Notes under the pieces: model-generated | Told to the model about the DNA's origin: nothing | The model's input: the letters and a program-made list of their open reading frames with translations, nothing else | The model's database searches: none | Shown: positions 48,908 through 61,508 of the stretch, piece by piece | How the letters are laid out: every line of letters begins with the position of its first letter | How positions within the stretch are numbered: the stretch's first letter is position 1 | Translations under genes and position numbers: made by a program | From: Opisthorchis felineus | Lineage: Eukaryota; Platyhelminthes; Trematoda; Opisthorchiida; Opisthorchiidae | Length of the DNA stretch: 64,000 nucleotides | Assembly: GCA_004794785.1 (NCBI GenBank) | Contig: SJOL01013156.1 | Coordinates: forward strand, 1,078,122-1,142,121 | Direction: 5' to 3'

Positions 48908-49282
48908 TTACTTGGTGAGCTCTTTTACAGAGGATAATGACTTCGAGTTGAATATTTTCCTATTTGGACCTTCTGCTGACGCAGCTTGCAAAGAAAGTAG
49001 AGTTATTTGTTCATTTGAGAATAGAATTAAACCTCGTTGATATCTTATCGCCGTTTTACCGCTTTGGCTGTCCCGGACAGAATCCAGTTGCTGTATCAGT
49101 GCCACTTGGCGTTTGTATAATCGGGAAATACCTCGGGCAAGTATATATCTCATCTGGTCTATGAATTCATATGCATCAGTTATGTTGCTGAAAAATGGTC
49201 GGCTTGCGTCGAAAACCTGCGGAGAATTATCAAAACGGATGTAGCGCACAAGTGAAACATCTTCAACAATACAATAGACATT
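48908..49282 (-). CDS. Unassigned 125-codon open frame in a paxillin intron
   Basis: Open from just after a TAA to a TAA at 48908, without a convincing ATG near its start. The product includes FFSNITDAYEFIDQMRYILA and SRLYKRQVALIQQLDSVRD, a helical heptad-like stretch that reminds me of coiled-coil segments of B-box/TRIM-type proteins. I cannot name a family. It does not fit paxillin and no matching splice sites were established. It may be an exon of a nested gene, a retrocopy fragment or chance. Confidence 0.25.
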   Translation of the reverse strand, partial: NVYCIVEDVSLVRYIRFDNSPQVFDASRPFFSNITDAYEFIDQMRYILARGISRLYKRQVALIQQLDSVRDSQSGKTAIRYQRGLILFSNEQITLLSLQAASAEGPNRKIFNSKSLSSVKELTK

Positions 49283-52200
49283 TTAAGGTATCCACAGCTC
49301 ACTCTACTTAGAACGATATATTTCGTTTTGAGAAAAATTGGCGACAACCGAGTATGTTGTCATAACGAACTCGACCTATTAAGAAACCCGTATTCCTAAC
49401 TCAACTAAGCTTTCACAACCCGAAGAGAGTTTACCAATCAAAGTATACGAAAGGAAGTAGTTTTGAGTAAATGAAAAGTGCAATGTGCAAGACTATTTTT
49501 TGAGAGAGAACAGTTCGTCCCTGTGTACTTTCGGTAACTGAGTTAAATCTGTTCCTCGAATTGGTAAAGGGACTAGCACTTTCCGACATGATGCCCTCGT
49601 AACTTTCAAAGACATTTATCAAGACTATGAACTTCCCTTTTACTTGTCCCATATTAGAATCTGGTGAGAGAATACATGACACCTAACCATCCGTGTCGTC
49701 ACTCATGTTGCTCACGCTATTAGCTGACAGATACTGCTCACACGTATATTTACAAATTCTTCAGGTATCTTAAGATTGAAACTTGTGACCTTGAGCATGC
49801 GCGCTGGCAACGAACACCGTTGAGGTCATTGGCAAGAAGTAGCCTGTCAAGTCTCCAAGCCACCCAACCGGTTTTAGCATGTAAGGAACCAACAATTCAC
49901 CAGAATAAATAGGAGACAACCACCTCAGGCAATTTTTTATTCGTTGATTATGGTCAGGAAGAACTTTTTATGGTGGTGTTTGAACCAACTCAGCTACATA
50001 GTCGGTGGGTTGTTAAGTGAAGACGCTAAACAGGAGACCGGGGAGCATGTGACTTATGGCGTTATCCCGTAGCAAAGGCAACCTACTGTCTGCGCTTCTT
50101 ATGTCAGCTTTCGACAGGTTCAACCACCTTCAGGATTTTCTTCCCGCCATTCGGCCTTTTTCGCTTGCCCTGTACAGCAGGGCCATAGGATGAATACTTC
50201 CAAGCATTCCGCTTTTTAATTTTACAGATAATATCCAAGTACAATTTGTCGCCCCTATTCGTATTGCAATAAAGACCGACAGTAAGATGAGCCTCTAGGT
50301 CTTAAATACCTTTTTCCTCCCAGAACCATGAAACGAGGAGAGTCAACAAAATTCACTTTATACCACTTCGTCTAAACAGTGTATTCCCCTGGATTGAAAA
50401 CCCTGAGGTTAGCTGTTGCATCCTTATTGGCTGAAAAACTTTGCAGTTAACTTTTCGCTTTTTGTTCTTGATCTTGAAACTTAGTAGCACACAGTTATTG
50501 CATTCAAAATTTCTATTTGATCAATACGGCATGTTAGATAAGGCTCATTTACGGATTTGCCTATTTGTCTGGACTTTCTTCTCAAGGAGTGTTCTGCTAT
50601 GACAGTGCTGGCTGGTGACCTAGGGATAAAGTGTTGGAACAGAGTTTCCTCCACCACGACGAATTTCGATGCTCTGCTTTCCTGGCTTAGCTGCAGAAGA
50701 GGACAAAAAGTGAATCCTTTCTATCGTCTCAGAATATTGGGGATGGCATTTGTTAGGCATGTGCTCATGTTCTATGCCGGTTCTGCTTGTGAGCATCATT
50801 GGGTCGACAGGCTTCGATCGTGCCCGCAGAATCCGAATATCAACACGCTCATCGGTTGCATCCAGCTAGTGAGTCACAGCACGATAAACAAGACAGGCTT
50901 CGCTGCAGTCGATCTTCAGTTGCCAAAACACAAGCTTGGTGCCCGAAATGAGGGGAGCCATGGGGCTTAGATGCAGAGTGCCGGATAGAGGAAAATGGTG
51001 CTTTCAATGGTAACTTTTTTGAAGAAGCCCGTGGAAGACAAGGGTTAGTCAGTATGACAGGAGTATGCCGTATTGCGAGAATGAAGAAACTTAATGTCGA
51101 GCTCTGGAAATCCCAGTGACTTGTATACATTTTACTTGGAGAAATCAGTGGACATCTTACAGCACATTAACTTGGATGCACTACTGTTAACACATGTGAG
51201 AAATGAAGTGACCATATATTTATTGTGCATCACATTTGCGATCCCCTTTTGGTTCGGTCATGTAGTCACAAAATGAAACACTTCAGATGTTTCCTTATGT
51301 TCTAAAGTAACCACGCTAGAAAGCATTTGCTTTTTTTCAAGCAATGACGAATGTATAGCGTTGTAGTTGGTCAGCGCATCATTCATGCTCCGTAAAAACA
51401 AAACTGAGCAATATTTTCATGATTCATCGAGGCATGATCACGAGTTCTGGCATTGCTTGACGCTCCCATGGCTTCCTAGTATCTACAGTGTATGGAAGAG
51501 CTCAATGAAATTTACACACAACAATTCATCACGTGTTTTTTCAGGAATCAGACGAGTGAATGGTGCGTGCTTCAGTATGGCAGTTTCCTCTCAAGAAAAA
51601 AACAGCAGGAATTTCTGAAACACTAAACAAACTATTTTTGGCATTTCATAGATTTCCAAAAAATATCTGTAGTAACTAAACCTAGCCACCAATGTGATTT
51701 ATAGTTTGATAAATGATCCATTTATTTGTACGTTTTCGACGACATTCACATTTTTCTATGTATAGTAAGATCCATCTATAGCGTCCACTCCTCTGCAGTG
51801 ACGAATTCTGGCCGGTCTGAACTGGCCTGTTCAGATTACTAGACGGGAGGCTGCTGGTTTCCTTGGTTACGTGAAATGGGCACTCCTGGTGATTCCCAAT
51901 AAGAATGAAACGGCTGCACAGTGCTTCTCGGATTTTCTGCACAGACTGCCTTCATTTGCGGGACGAAATCCCCAATAAAAATTCCCAAATCTTCTCACAC
52001 CACCAACAAATTCTCAGTTTGGTGCCCACAACAGGAGTTCTCACCTTGTTGGCAGGAGGTGGGCAAAATGTTTCTCCACACTACTTGAAGATTGACTAAC
52101 TAAGCCTTCTCTCCTAGAACTAAAGAGTGACCGTAACAGCAACTGTGAAATACATTTTATTTATTAGGAAGCACCGGACTAGAGCAGCTTTCACAGAATT

Positions 52201-52572
52201 AACCCCTCAACTTTATAGACCACATTTTTTATTTGGTTCGGCCAACGATTGCTGGTGGGCATTCATCGAGTTCCACCCCAGGGTTGAGTTTTATCAACTA
52301 ATCTGACTAAACAACTGAATCTCCGTGCCACACCAAGCGTCCCTTGGTAGGCATGATTTCTTTACGATTAGAAGCGCAAACACGAAAAACAAATGCTTTA
52401 TCACTGGTAAACTAATGAAGAGCACTCGTCAACCTCTCGTAGGAAATGTCCAATCACTTATGAAAAGAAGCATTGGGCAGGACAAGTAATAAACCTTCGG
52501 CTTGGGTGTCAGCACATGGAGACATTATCATCCTTTTAGGAAAGCGAAGGAATTCGGGGACCGTTCTCCTCC

Positions 52573-52610
52573 ATATATATATNTATATATATATATATAT
52601 ATATATATAT
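52573..52610. repeat. (AT)n microsatellite beside the exon A donor
   Basis: AT dinucleotide run with one ambiguous base (n) at 52583, the only non-ACGT base noticed in the window. It begins four bases beyond the GTAAGT splice donor of paxillin exon A on the intron side, so array length varies right next to a splice signal. Confidence 0.93.
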
Positions 52611-52619
52611 GCTACTTAC

Positions 52620-52919
52620 CATTAAAGCCGCAAGCTCCATTTGTCACCAAATTAGTATATTCTGCCTGGTCCAGCATATCCAACATTGAATTCCAGTCTT
52701 GCATATCCCTGAATGGTTGCAACCGTTCATTGGACATGTGTTCTGCATTGTATCTGTCAAGCGGGGATATTCTGACCGAAGCTGGAGTGGAAACCTGATC
52801 GATTTCCGTTTCCAGCGGCTTTTGTTGTATGTCAGAAGAGCGGCTTTCGAATTCCGGACAATGCTGGTTACGCTTAAGTATTTCAACATTTGTTTGATGC
52901 AGTTCATTTAGCAGAGCAT
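52620..52919 (-). CDS. PXN: Paxillin-like gene, exon A (LD1 and a second LD-like motif)
   Basis: Internal coding exon of a paxillin-type adaptor, a cytoplasmic scaffold that binds FAK and vinculin through LD motifs. The exon is 300 nt: two bases finishing a split Asp codon, 99 codons, then one base, so it is phase 1 at both ends. The first residues read DALLNELHQTN, matching the LD1 pattern at the extreme N-terminus of animal paxillins (family knowledge). The last third holds WNSMLDMLDQAEYTN, an LD-like helix that may be LD2. The acceptor is a pyrimidine-rich run ending TTTTTCAG and the donor is GTAAGT at 52619-52614. A second acceptor lies 27 nt upstream (ATCTCATCAG) and is also in frame. 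No YxxP Crk-binding tyrosine is seen here, although several Tyr are present. Identity rests mainly on exons B and C downstream in the same strand and phase. Confidence 0.68.
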
Positions 52920-53734
52920 CTGAAAAACGTAGAGCAGAAGGCACCTGATGAGATGAGCGAGTAAAAATTAACTGGAATTGTTCCTCACTATTTCTGTGTA
53001 TAACCTTCAGCATGCGTTAAGACCTGCAAGGGGGACATAAAGGGTCTTAACCACATATTAGTCAGGATGTTTGGTGAGTTACAGAGAATGTGACAGAGCT
53101 GGGTATTGAATACTTCGTTAGGTGAACTTCTTCTGTTCTCTTCGGTTAAACAAAGCAAGTACATGGCTCTGAAATAAGGATTTGACGGTTTTACTGAAAA
53201 ATGGCCACACAAACCGTGACTAACTACCATTCATCCGCATCCGCCCATCCGTCTGGAAAATCACCTCCACGGACGAATTCTACTACAGTACAGGTCACCG
53301 TTGACGACAAGACGGTCAGTTTCATTTATCGGAAACTCATTTTTCAAACAGTTTGGAGCGTTTGAACGTCTAACAAGTCTAGCTTCTGTATAAACAAAGC
53401 GAAAACGGTGTTGTAATTAGGTCAAATGCGAGAGCCTTGTGGATCACCTCTGGTAAACTCAACAGCTGCACGGTACAGCTTGATATAAAGACCACGATCA
53501 TAAATGGTGAATAATGCGTGTCATTCAAAGGCTCCCTTTTTCAGGCAATTCTGCCTAGGTCTCATTAACTTAGTCTGTGAAAAAAGTGGCAAATTCAGGT
53601 GCTCCCATAACCCGAGTGACCATGTCATTAGTATACCATCAAGTTGTTGGTCGGTATCACAGCAAGAAAAACAAGCACCACACAACATTGCTATGTAAGT
53701 TAGGATTCCGGTCCCGATAAGCAGACTGAATCCG

Positions 53735-53812
53735 CATAGCTCAAGTGATTGAGTGCCAAAAATTCCAGGGATAGTCCGGAGATGATGGTGTCGTCAGGTT
53801 CGTATAGCCGAA
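53735..53812 (+). repeat. Possible tRNA-like SINE head
   Basis: ATAGCTCAAGTGATTGAGTG matches the tRNA A-box and D-arm pattern; AGGTTCGTATAGCC about 50 bases on is a weak B-box match. The spacing is longer than in a standard tRNA without an intron or long variable arm. Confidence 0.35.
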
Positions 53813-56800
53813 GTATGAAACAAACAATTCAAGTCTGGTTTGTGAGCTAGGCACACTATCTAGGATACGTTTTGTCATATAAAATAACTAGTGACTGAAA
53901 AGAACACATACATAGAGTGACAGTTTGGCTTGATAACATGCTAGACGAAATGAGCATAAGTGACCCATCTATTTTCAGTGCACTTAACCAACTGTAGTAA
54001 TCTTCTTCTAAATAACCGGTCGTTTGTTTCCTGCCGATCTGTCTTCAAAGAATTAGATCCTGATATATACGAAAATTATTAAAAATGAAATGATCATCGG
54101 AAAGCTAGGGAAGAGAAAACGGGCAAGTATCCATGCAGGTCTGGGCGAGGACGGTGATAATCCAGATGTAAAAAGTGTTCCTAGAAGTTGATTAGAGTAG
54201 ACATCAATCATTTGTGGTAACCCCTGCCTACGCAATGCAGGTTTCAAATTTTATTACAAAATACCCACCTTGTACAGCAGGCAGAGAATCCGTAATCAAG
54301 AACTAGTGAGTTAATCGTCCAAATTAGCGTTTGATCGAGAAGGCGACGAGGGTGATAGGTGATCATCCTCATACTCTCCAACGTCAATGGAGAAAAATGC
54401 GCTCAAACTGCCCGGATAATGTAATGTATAATCTAACCCAAAATTATGACATTCTGCGATTGACTCAAAAATCACCATAATCTGGAATTCACAATAACCT
54501 GCACTTAGTCCCTATAAGTTGTTTCTGACAGCTATACGAGATCTGAGCACACTTTCTACTTGGGGCAGCATTCACGCCCAGATTTTGGGAAAAGTGACGG
54601 TTAGATAGGTCAAATGAAGCGTATGTACCAACAACCCCAAGAGACAACATGACACACAACAGTTTTGACGACCTGGCAATGCGGAATGTACTTTCAAGGC
54701 ACGTTGTGAAAGACCATAGACTTTAGTATACTGTACTTTCATCTCGAGCCCAACTCATTCTGTATTATCTGAGTTTTACTGTTTAAACAGTGACCAAACT
54801 GTTGAACTGAAAATTCCGTGAACGAGTCTGAACATCAATATCAAGTTCTCACCAAGGATACGATAGACCAAAAGGAGTGGACTGTGTACAGCAGTTCTAA
54901 GGCTGAGGGTCGTTCAACGACTTCAAATCCATAACGGTACCTTTCACCCAGAAAAGGTGATCAAAGGACAGGTGGTAGTGCTATCTGATACGTTCCAAGT
55001 CAATTTTTCAACTATTCACATCATTTTATATGTAATTATCTCTTAACACATTGCAAACAGAAAGTACCTCGTGAGGCAGAAATGATAGTTGTCCCAAATA
55101 CTCACTAAGTTGGTTCACTTTAGATCCATGAGATCAAAGAGTAACTCTTTAGAAATGTAAAGACTTTCGAGCCTGAGTGTCTTACAAAGTAAACAGGTAC
55201 AGCCACTAATGCAATTAGCCCACAAGACCAGAATGCTCAGCGGTTTCATCTGAATCACTGCAGCTTACATTCAGTGCACGTTCAATTCTTTCATACTGTA
55301 CCCCTGTGACCCCCTTTTATAACTGCAGGTAACGAACATGCAGTGGGGATGCATTTCAAGAAGCGAAACTCTATGGCGAATTAGGTCTATATAGTGATCG
55401 GTTCATTTGTTATAGGCTACTTAAAATTCGTTGCAGACAACGTGGTATGAAAATAGTACACACGCAACAAAACAATCCCCAGCGCTGCTAAAAGTCCGAG
55501 GTAGCACGACGCTATCCATCCATGCAGTGAATGATTGAGGTACGGCTGAATCAGCGGTCTAGACCCAACGTTAAGAACTAAGCGACTATTTGATGCGTGA
55601 CATTAAACTTCTAGGGTGACCAGACGGTGGCCGCGTCAAACAAAATGCTTACCTAACCTTTTTGGCCTTTACTACTCCCCGTCTTTACCTCGTTTTGAAA
55701 CTTAAAAAGATCGCAAACTAGTCTTTCTCCGCCCTCTAAACTTCACCAACATCAATCCAGCTAACGAAGGCAGGAAGTAACCGCGTACCCAGGTAAAGAG
55801 CATAACCTCACCACCGATCCAAAAACCTTTATCGTTTCGACCCGTCTTATAATCGTGGATTGGCCGGCAACATCCCAATCCATTTTTGGTTAAGTCGTCG
55901 TCCTGATACTCTGCCACTGCAAACAATAACTCGTGCTTTGAGTTTCTGATCCACTTTCTTGGAAACACAAACATCAGTCTTCGTTGCTTCCGCGTTCCGG
56001 TAATGTGAGTCCTTAACATGAGTGGCCACCTTCTTCGTCATGTTGTGTTATTGGTCACTTTGAATGTTCGCTGTAGCAATAACGCAGTCAGACATATACT
56101 CTAGTCAACGCGGTGTCACATGGCGTTGTTATGCTTTTGATTTGCGTCGGAGACTACACGAGCGATATCTTGTACCGCTGTCTATTGTGAAGAGTATTTA
56201 GAGTAACAACACAGGGCGAGCGCATGTTCTGGTGAAATACTTCTATTATGTCCTTTATGGCCGTACCAGTCATACCAACAATAATCATCGACATCCCTGG
56301 AAATGCTCGTTATGGAGTTACAATCAGCCTATTTTGAGCATGTTAGAAATCGTCGCCGTCAGTTAGTAGAGTGTTATGAAATATTTTATCTGCACGTTTA
56401 ACGTACGGTGCAACATCTATGCTTACAAATCCATTCAGTTAAAGGTACCAGCTCTAGAGGAACCCAAATCAGAAGAGGTACGTGCTCCAGGAGTTGACTG
56501 TCTACCGGAAAAACCTATATACCTAAATATCTTAAATAAATCTCCATAATGAAAAACTGCTGTGTTTATAGTAGGGATAAGACAGAGGTCACAACCAACT
56601 TTAAACAGGCCGGATCACTTTCGTGTCTCTAGGCTCCACAGAGTGTAGCAGAAATGAGGTTACAACTTCAAGAGGTTGACAACAGGCAAGGTCTTCTGGA
56701 ATAAACAATTTAGGTTCTGACTTGATTTGAACGTATTGACACGTATCTCATCGAGCAACATCGTAGCATTATATCTGCTAACTGCGTGTGAACCATGATA

Positions 56801-58084
56801 TGACAGAATTCTGCCCAGTTCGTCACTCCTTGCTCGTTAGACTGAGTAAGCAATTGATTAAGAGTACCTTAATATAAACTAAATAAGCATGTACTTATCA
56901 CACCTGCTCCAAATGTTTTGATGTGTTTTCACTACCTTTAGCTCCATGTAGCTGAAAGGGGCAAATTAATCATTTGGTTTTCTTCAAACAATTATTGGTA
57001 TCTAGAATGTAATGTCACACAGATACACAGCTGCAACTTAAAGCTAAAGCTCCACAGCTGGTGAGAAGAGCATGACTAGATACCACGGCTAAAATACCGC
57101 AACTAACCGAATCAGTATCATAATAACGTACTCCTTATTTGAGGAGATATTTTCAGAAAATACCGAAATTAAGTCTATTGCTGTCAAACCTAGTGTGGCA
57201 GCCTGATAACCCCTCCCGTTCAATTAGCTGTTCTGTCTAATTACTTGCCGAATTCCACATGTTCTTGTCTAACTAGCCACGGCCACTGACACTGCCACAC
57301 TAGCCGTCCGGTCCTGCACTAGTGTGTTTGCGTACATGTGCCAGTGCACCTGAATACTCACCCGCACTTTTCCTCCGTCTGCTTGGACTTTTCTGAGGTG
57401 TCTTGCCTTGACACGCCGATAGTAGAACCACCAGTCAGAATCCCAAGGCTGGTCTCCGATGGGAATGTCAGCAATCCACACTGCCGGGATTCCATTCCAT
57501 TCCGTTATATTGTGTGTGCATTTTGTCACTATGCTATGCTTGTCGGTCGTTAGATTTGCGTACTCTTTTTTGATCCTATGAGCGTATAAAATTGTTTTTT
57601 CGCTAGCCTTTTATTACTGTCATAAAGTTTCAAAATTAATGCTTCCTTTTGATAGTCGGGAACAATTATCATACAAGTTATTCATGTTTCCGTAGCCGGA
57701 ACTCAACAATAGTCAACTCGATACATGTTGAGTTGTCGTGTGTTACTTCATCTTATATTTCGGCCGTATTACCTTCCATTCCTGTTCCAAATGCGAAAAT
57801 TCCCAACGAATAATGAAATGTGCGTATTTTCAAATACATTATTGGCCAAGTCAGACCAAGCCTTTCCAGAGGGAATTTACAACTGTGTTGGGTCATTGTA
57901 TGAACTGGATTTAGAGCATGAACCCTTCAGAGTGGTAGTGAACTAAAACATCAAGGCCAGTAGCAATAGGCATGTCCGTTGTGTCTTCTCCACTTAAGCT
58001 GCACGTAAGTTAATTAGGTATGCCAACTGTCCCTTGAAGAATAAGCAGAAAACCGTAAACAAACAGGCCACGCAACGTGCTCAG

Positions 58085-58200
58085 CCACCTTCATCATCAT
58101 CACCACCATCAATGACAACACGATATCAGTGTTCAATATTGATGCCTCGCTGTTGTACGACCGCCTTTGGACTGTCGGAATTGATGGAGTTCAGGAGGAC
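58085..58200 (-). repeat. RTE-like 3' tail, second copy
   Basis: On the minus strand GAGGCATCAATATTGAACAC, TGATATCGTG and a GATGGTGGTGATGATGATG tail parallel the 9.5 kb copy. Confidence 0.42.
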
Positions 58201-59014
58201 ACACTCTGCTACTTGAGCATAAAACTCAATAATAAATCTGAAAGCGAGTGACTGCATGTACCAGATAGCGGAATTTGGGTTCATTTACTGCTCACTGGTG
58301 TCCGCATAGTGAACTTTAGGTAAGATGTGGGCGAATCATAAAGTGTAAATCTAAAGTTCTTTGCCGCTAAGTGACATGAAACCTCCCCAATTGAAATACG
58401 GCTGTTCGTTTTTCAGAATGACAAAGGCCAAGCGTCGAGGCTCACAAAGTTCGTTTTAACACGGTTGATGCAGCCAGTTGAAGGCCACTTGCGGAACAAA
58501 AAGATTTTGGGCGTGCAACTTTTACGATTCCGTTCGGATAGTGACAGTTCTCTTTCACAGTGATGACATGATTATACACTTCGTTACAGCTCGTTAAGTA
58601 GGATCCGTGAAGTAAAATATTAGAAAAGTTTGGTGACATCCTTCATCAGCCCTTCAGTAAGTGCCTACATAATTAGCTGGTACACATCTTAGTGCTATTT
58701 CCAGTGTTCTCAATCTAGTACAGATACTTTCAAGCGGTTCTTTATCACTTTTCTATATCGTGACCTTTTAAAGATTACCTCGAGGCATGTAATTTAACGA
58801 AAAATAGTCCCTCTCACTGGTTCTTATTTCCAAGGTATGAATACGCAACGTACCCACTGATTTGTCTTCTTTAATTTTTTTGCCTTATCTCATCTTTCAA
58901 GCATTTTCTCAAGTTGCGGGAAGTGGTCTTTTGTCAGTAACTTACTACAGGCCGTGATTTTTTAATCGCGATTCTTGTGTAAAGGAAGACAGGCGTTGTC
59001 TCTTGTTCATCCCT

Positions 59015-59960
59015 TCATGGTGACATACTACGTGTCCCAAGATTTCTGCCTCGGCGTTTTCCGGTAGTAGCCGCTACCAAATGTTGATCCTTTAATCTCC
59101 CGATGGTGTTGGCTTGCACTATCTGCACAGGAGGCTTGTTCCAGCCTGTTGTTAGACGTCTGAAGAGTCGACAGATGCGGGTTAGTTCGTCCATCCACCG
59201 TATTTCGAGCCTGTACTCGCGACCTCTCGCATGTGATTGGTGTTGGTGGAAGAAGTGAAAAAGCTCAGGCTGCCTCTTTTGCTTTATCATTCTGAGGACA
59301 AAAATCAAGTCCTCTCTAAGGAACCCGCATTTTGACGCTAATAGGCCCAGAGTTTGAAACATTCACTCGCATGACTATCTCTCTATCTCTACGACCACTC
59401 GCGCTCCTAACCACTGTTCCTATTTCAAAGCCTTCTGTTCGGCTATAGTGCATGAGTAACATGCCGTTACTGGTCTAGTACTGGTTACTGGTCCAGTAGG
59501 CATGAAGTTCATCACTGCAGGGTTCTAATGGGCAACCAAGGAAACTTAAGTCCTTTAGCTCGTGCCTTTACCTTGGGAGCGTGTTTTTTAGTGCGCTTTG
59601 TGCGAGTGCTCTAAGGTTGAATGCACTTCGCTGTAAGAGTACGGGCACGCTTCGATGCTATACATCTCCATCCTACTAACTGGACCAACCACGATAACCT
59701 AAGGTTTGCTGACACTGGTTAGCAGTTTGTCTGCTTGGCACCCTTGTACTAGTCTGTCGTAGTTGGTGTATAGCTCCTGTTCATCTTGTCCATTTCTCTC
59801 TACCTTGCGCAACTTGAAGTTGTCAGCAAGAACTAAAACTCTCGAGTTGATGTAGGAATTGATCTAGTAGACAGTGACCAAGGTTATTTCACTGTTGGAA
59901 CATCTCCGACAGTTAATTATAATTGTAGGTGCCCTTGGCCTTCACCTCCCATGGACTCTG
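59015..59960 (-). mobile_element. CR1/Jockey-like LINE, C-terminal part
   Basis: Minus-strand element. At about 59835 VLADNFKLRK followed by DEQELYTNYDRL resembles the FADDxKLxR...DxxxLQxDL region of CR1/Jockey-group RTs, with the catalytic pair reading AD-N. The 115-codon frame at 59015-59362 is the typical C-terminal domain: LREDLIFVLRMIKQ, then HARGREYRLEI, FRRLTTGWNKPP and VQANTIGRLKDQ, parallel to RRLRGDLIxxYRIL...RGHxxKL...FxxRVxxxWNxLPxxVVxAxSxxxFKxxLD. The middle is too decayed to read. The upstream (RT 5') part is missing. Confidence 0.68.
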
Positions 59961-60269
59961 GCTGACAAGTGCACCCACCCATTTGAAAATTACAGTTCTT
60001 ATCCCAATGTTTCGTAGCAGTAGCACAGATTAATACAGACGTCAGATAATTTGCTAATTTCACCGCATGGATTAGCCGTCGGTATTCCTTAGGACTGCAT
60101 GATACTCCGCAAGATGGCAATAAGCTAGTAATGCAAGGCGGTCTGCGAATGAATCCATCCATCAAGCGAACTGAAAGTTACACTTGTATTTCATTGGCCG
60201 ATTTATGGCGAGATATATTTTATTCGGTGGTGTTTTTGCTGGGTGTACCAAAACCTCGCATAGTCCCGT

Positions 60270-60335
60270 ATGCCACCACCATCATCATCATCACCCGTTT
60301 CGAGGCAGTGTTTGCATGGGTAGCCGGTGCTTCCA
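60270..60335 (-). repeat. Short (GAT)n-tailed repeat end
   Basis: On the minus strand AACACTGCCTCGAAACGGGT is followed by GATGATGATGATGGTGGTGG, a trinucleotide tail like those at 9.5 and 58.1 kb. Confidence 0.38.
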
Positions 60336-61152
60336 TGTTGCTTTCATAGTTCTTCGTCTTATATGCATAAATAGTTCTTTTGACATCCGTGGAGGGTTGT
60401 AGTAAGTTGTCCTTTTGTTCTGTTTCTGTGAAATAAATACGTGCACCGGTGGTTTAAAGTTATCGAGGGTTTTGAGTCACGCATATCATCCGTAGTTACT
60501 CGCACGTTTGGTCACGTAACGCCTTCGCTCACTGCCTGCCTGATTTCCAAAAGGCCTATCGTGATGAACAACGCGTAATGGTCACTTTATTTCAAAGGTT
60601 GTCCTACTGCTACACCAGTCACTGGCTGTAAAAAATTTGTAAAAATTAGGCCTACTATCAAAAGATGTTGTTTAGTATATGTTCTCGTTGGCTCGGCTGC
60701 ACGTTGCAATAATCCAACTTCAACCAGTCCCTCAGAAAAGGGACTCTCTTGTAGTGATAGAGGATCCTGTCTCCGTAAATAAACTTATCAATGTTTATGG
60801 AGCTGGAGTCTCCTGTTGTCGGTTGCATCTAAAGTAGAACTTCAGCGAACGCATCCATCCGGTACTTGCATTGCTCAGGTTGCAAAAGATGGCCGCGACC
60901 GTGTAAGTATGTCTCCCCAATACAGTGGCAACGTATACTATACCTTCACAGTTGTTCTCTTGCTGGCTGGTCATAAGGTTGTTCAACGCTGATGTAGAGA
61001 ACTGATCCTTCGCATTTGGCTCGGCGGGTTCGCATATGTGCGTGGTAGTCCCTGTAGGGGCGCTTCTGCATTTGTTGCACTCTCAGATACCCAGGGTTTT
61101 GTAACGTTACCGATGTGTGACTGATAATCAGCTATTCGTGTTTGGAACTCAC

Positions 61153-61262
61153 CTTGTGTTTGTTTTGTTGAATAGGGTTGGGTTTCGCCGCATTGCTCAG
61201 CTTCTCTTTGAAATCACACGATCCGTGTTTATCATAGCAATAGCCGCTTTCAAACAAAAAAA
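61153..61262 (-). other. Exon-like or zinc-knuckle-like segment with a strong splice donor
   Basis: Minus-strand frame of 35 codons, GYCYDKHGSCDFKEKLSN then AAKPNPIQQNKHK, ending exactly at AAG followed by GTGAGT (61152-61147), a consensus splice donor. No good acceptor is visible; the upstream side is a T-rich run ending GAAAG. It could be a host exon upstream of paxillin or, as I lean, a decayed retroelement gag knuckle. Confidence 0.25.
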
Positions 61263-61508
61263 TGTATAATGATCGAACCTAGCTCCTGTCCACTATCCCT
61301 CGCTTCAGTTGCTCGAATGCAGCCTTCATGTGGCTTTGGTATGCTGGACTCAGATCCGGCCTCAGGGGTATAACAGAGTTTCTCAGCTCCATCTCTTGGA
61401 GTGTAGATGCTATGAGAGGGCTGTCAAATCAGTCGACAGGTTCAGAAACTTCGGTCTTTCACCAGGTGTTTGGAACCGATTTTGAATAGATGTTGGATAG
61501 TTGTGAGA

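Larger units (their letters stand above)
42622..52619 (-). other. Paxillin intron between exons A and B (about 10.0 kb)
   Basis: Inferred intron, GTAAGT to CAGAG. It holds an (AT)n array directly beside the donor, a partial copy of the inverted-repeat family near 47.0 kb, a 10-base G run at 43352-43361, and one unassigned 125-codon frame at 48908-49282. I looked for an additional LD-motif exon on the minus strand and found none I could support. The phases allow none to be needed if the second AG of exon B is used. Confidence 0.6.
53241..59014. other. Upstream flank or first intron with little recognisable content
   Basis: Right of the paxillin exons this stretch contains a tRNA-like SINE head near 53.74 kb and an RTE-like tail near 58.1 kb. 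No promoter, CpG-like cluster or start-codon exon could be supported. Minus-strand open frames at 55702-56019 and 57269-57529 are within chance length and match no family I know. Confidence 0.35.

Noticed and set aside
50557..50970. 137-codon plus-strand frame
   Set aside because: No recognisable domain; overlaps an equally open antisense frame.
57269..57529. Trp-rich minus-strand frame ending near a GTGAGT
   Set aside because: Matches no known family, has no acceptor of quality, and is of chance length.
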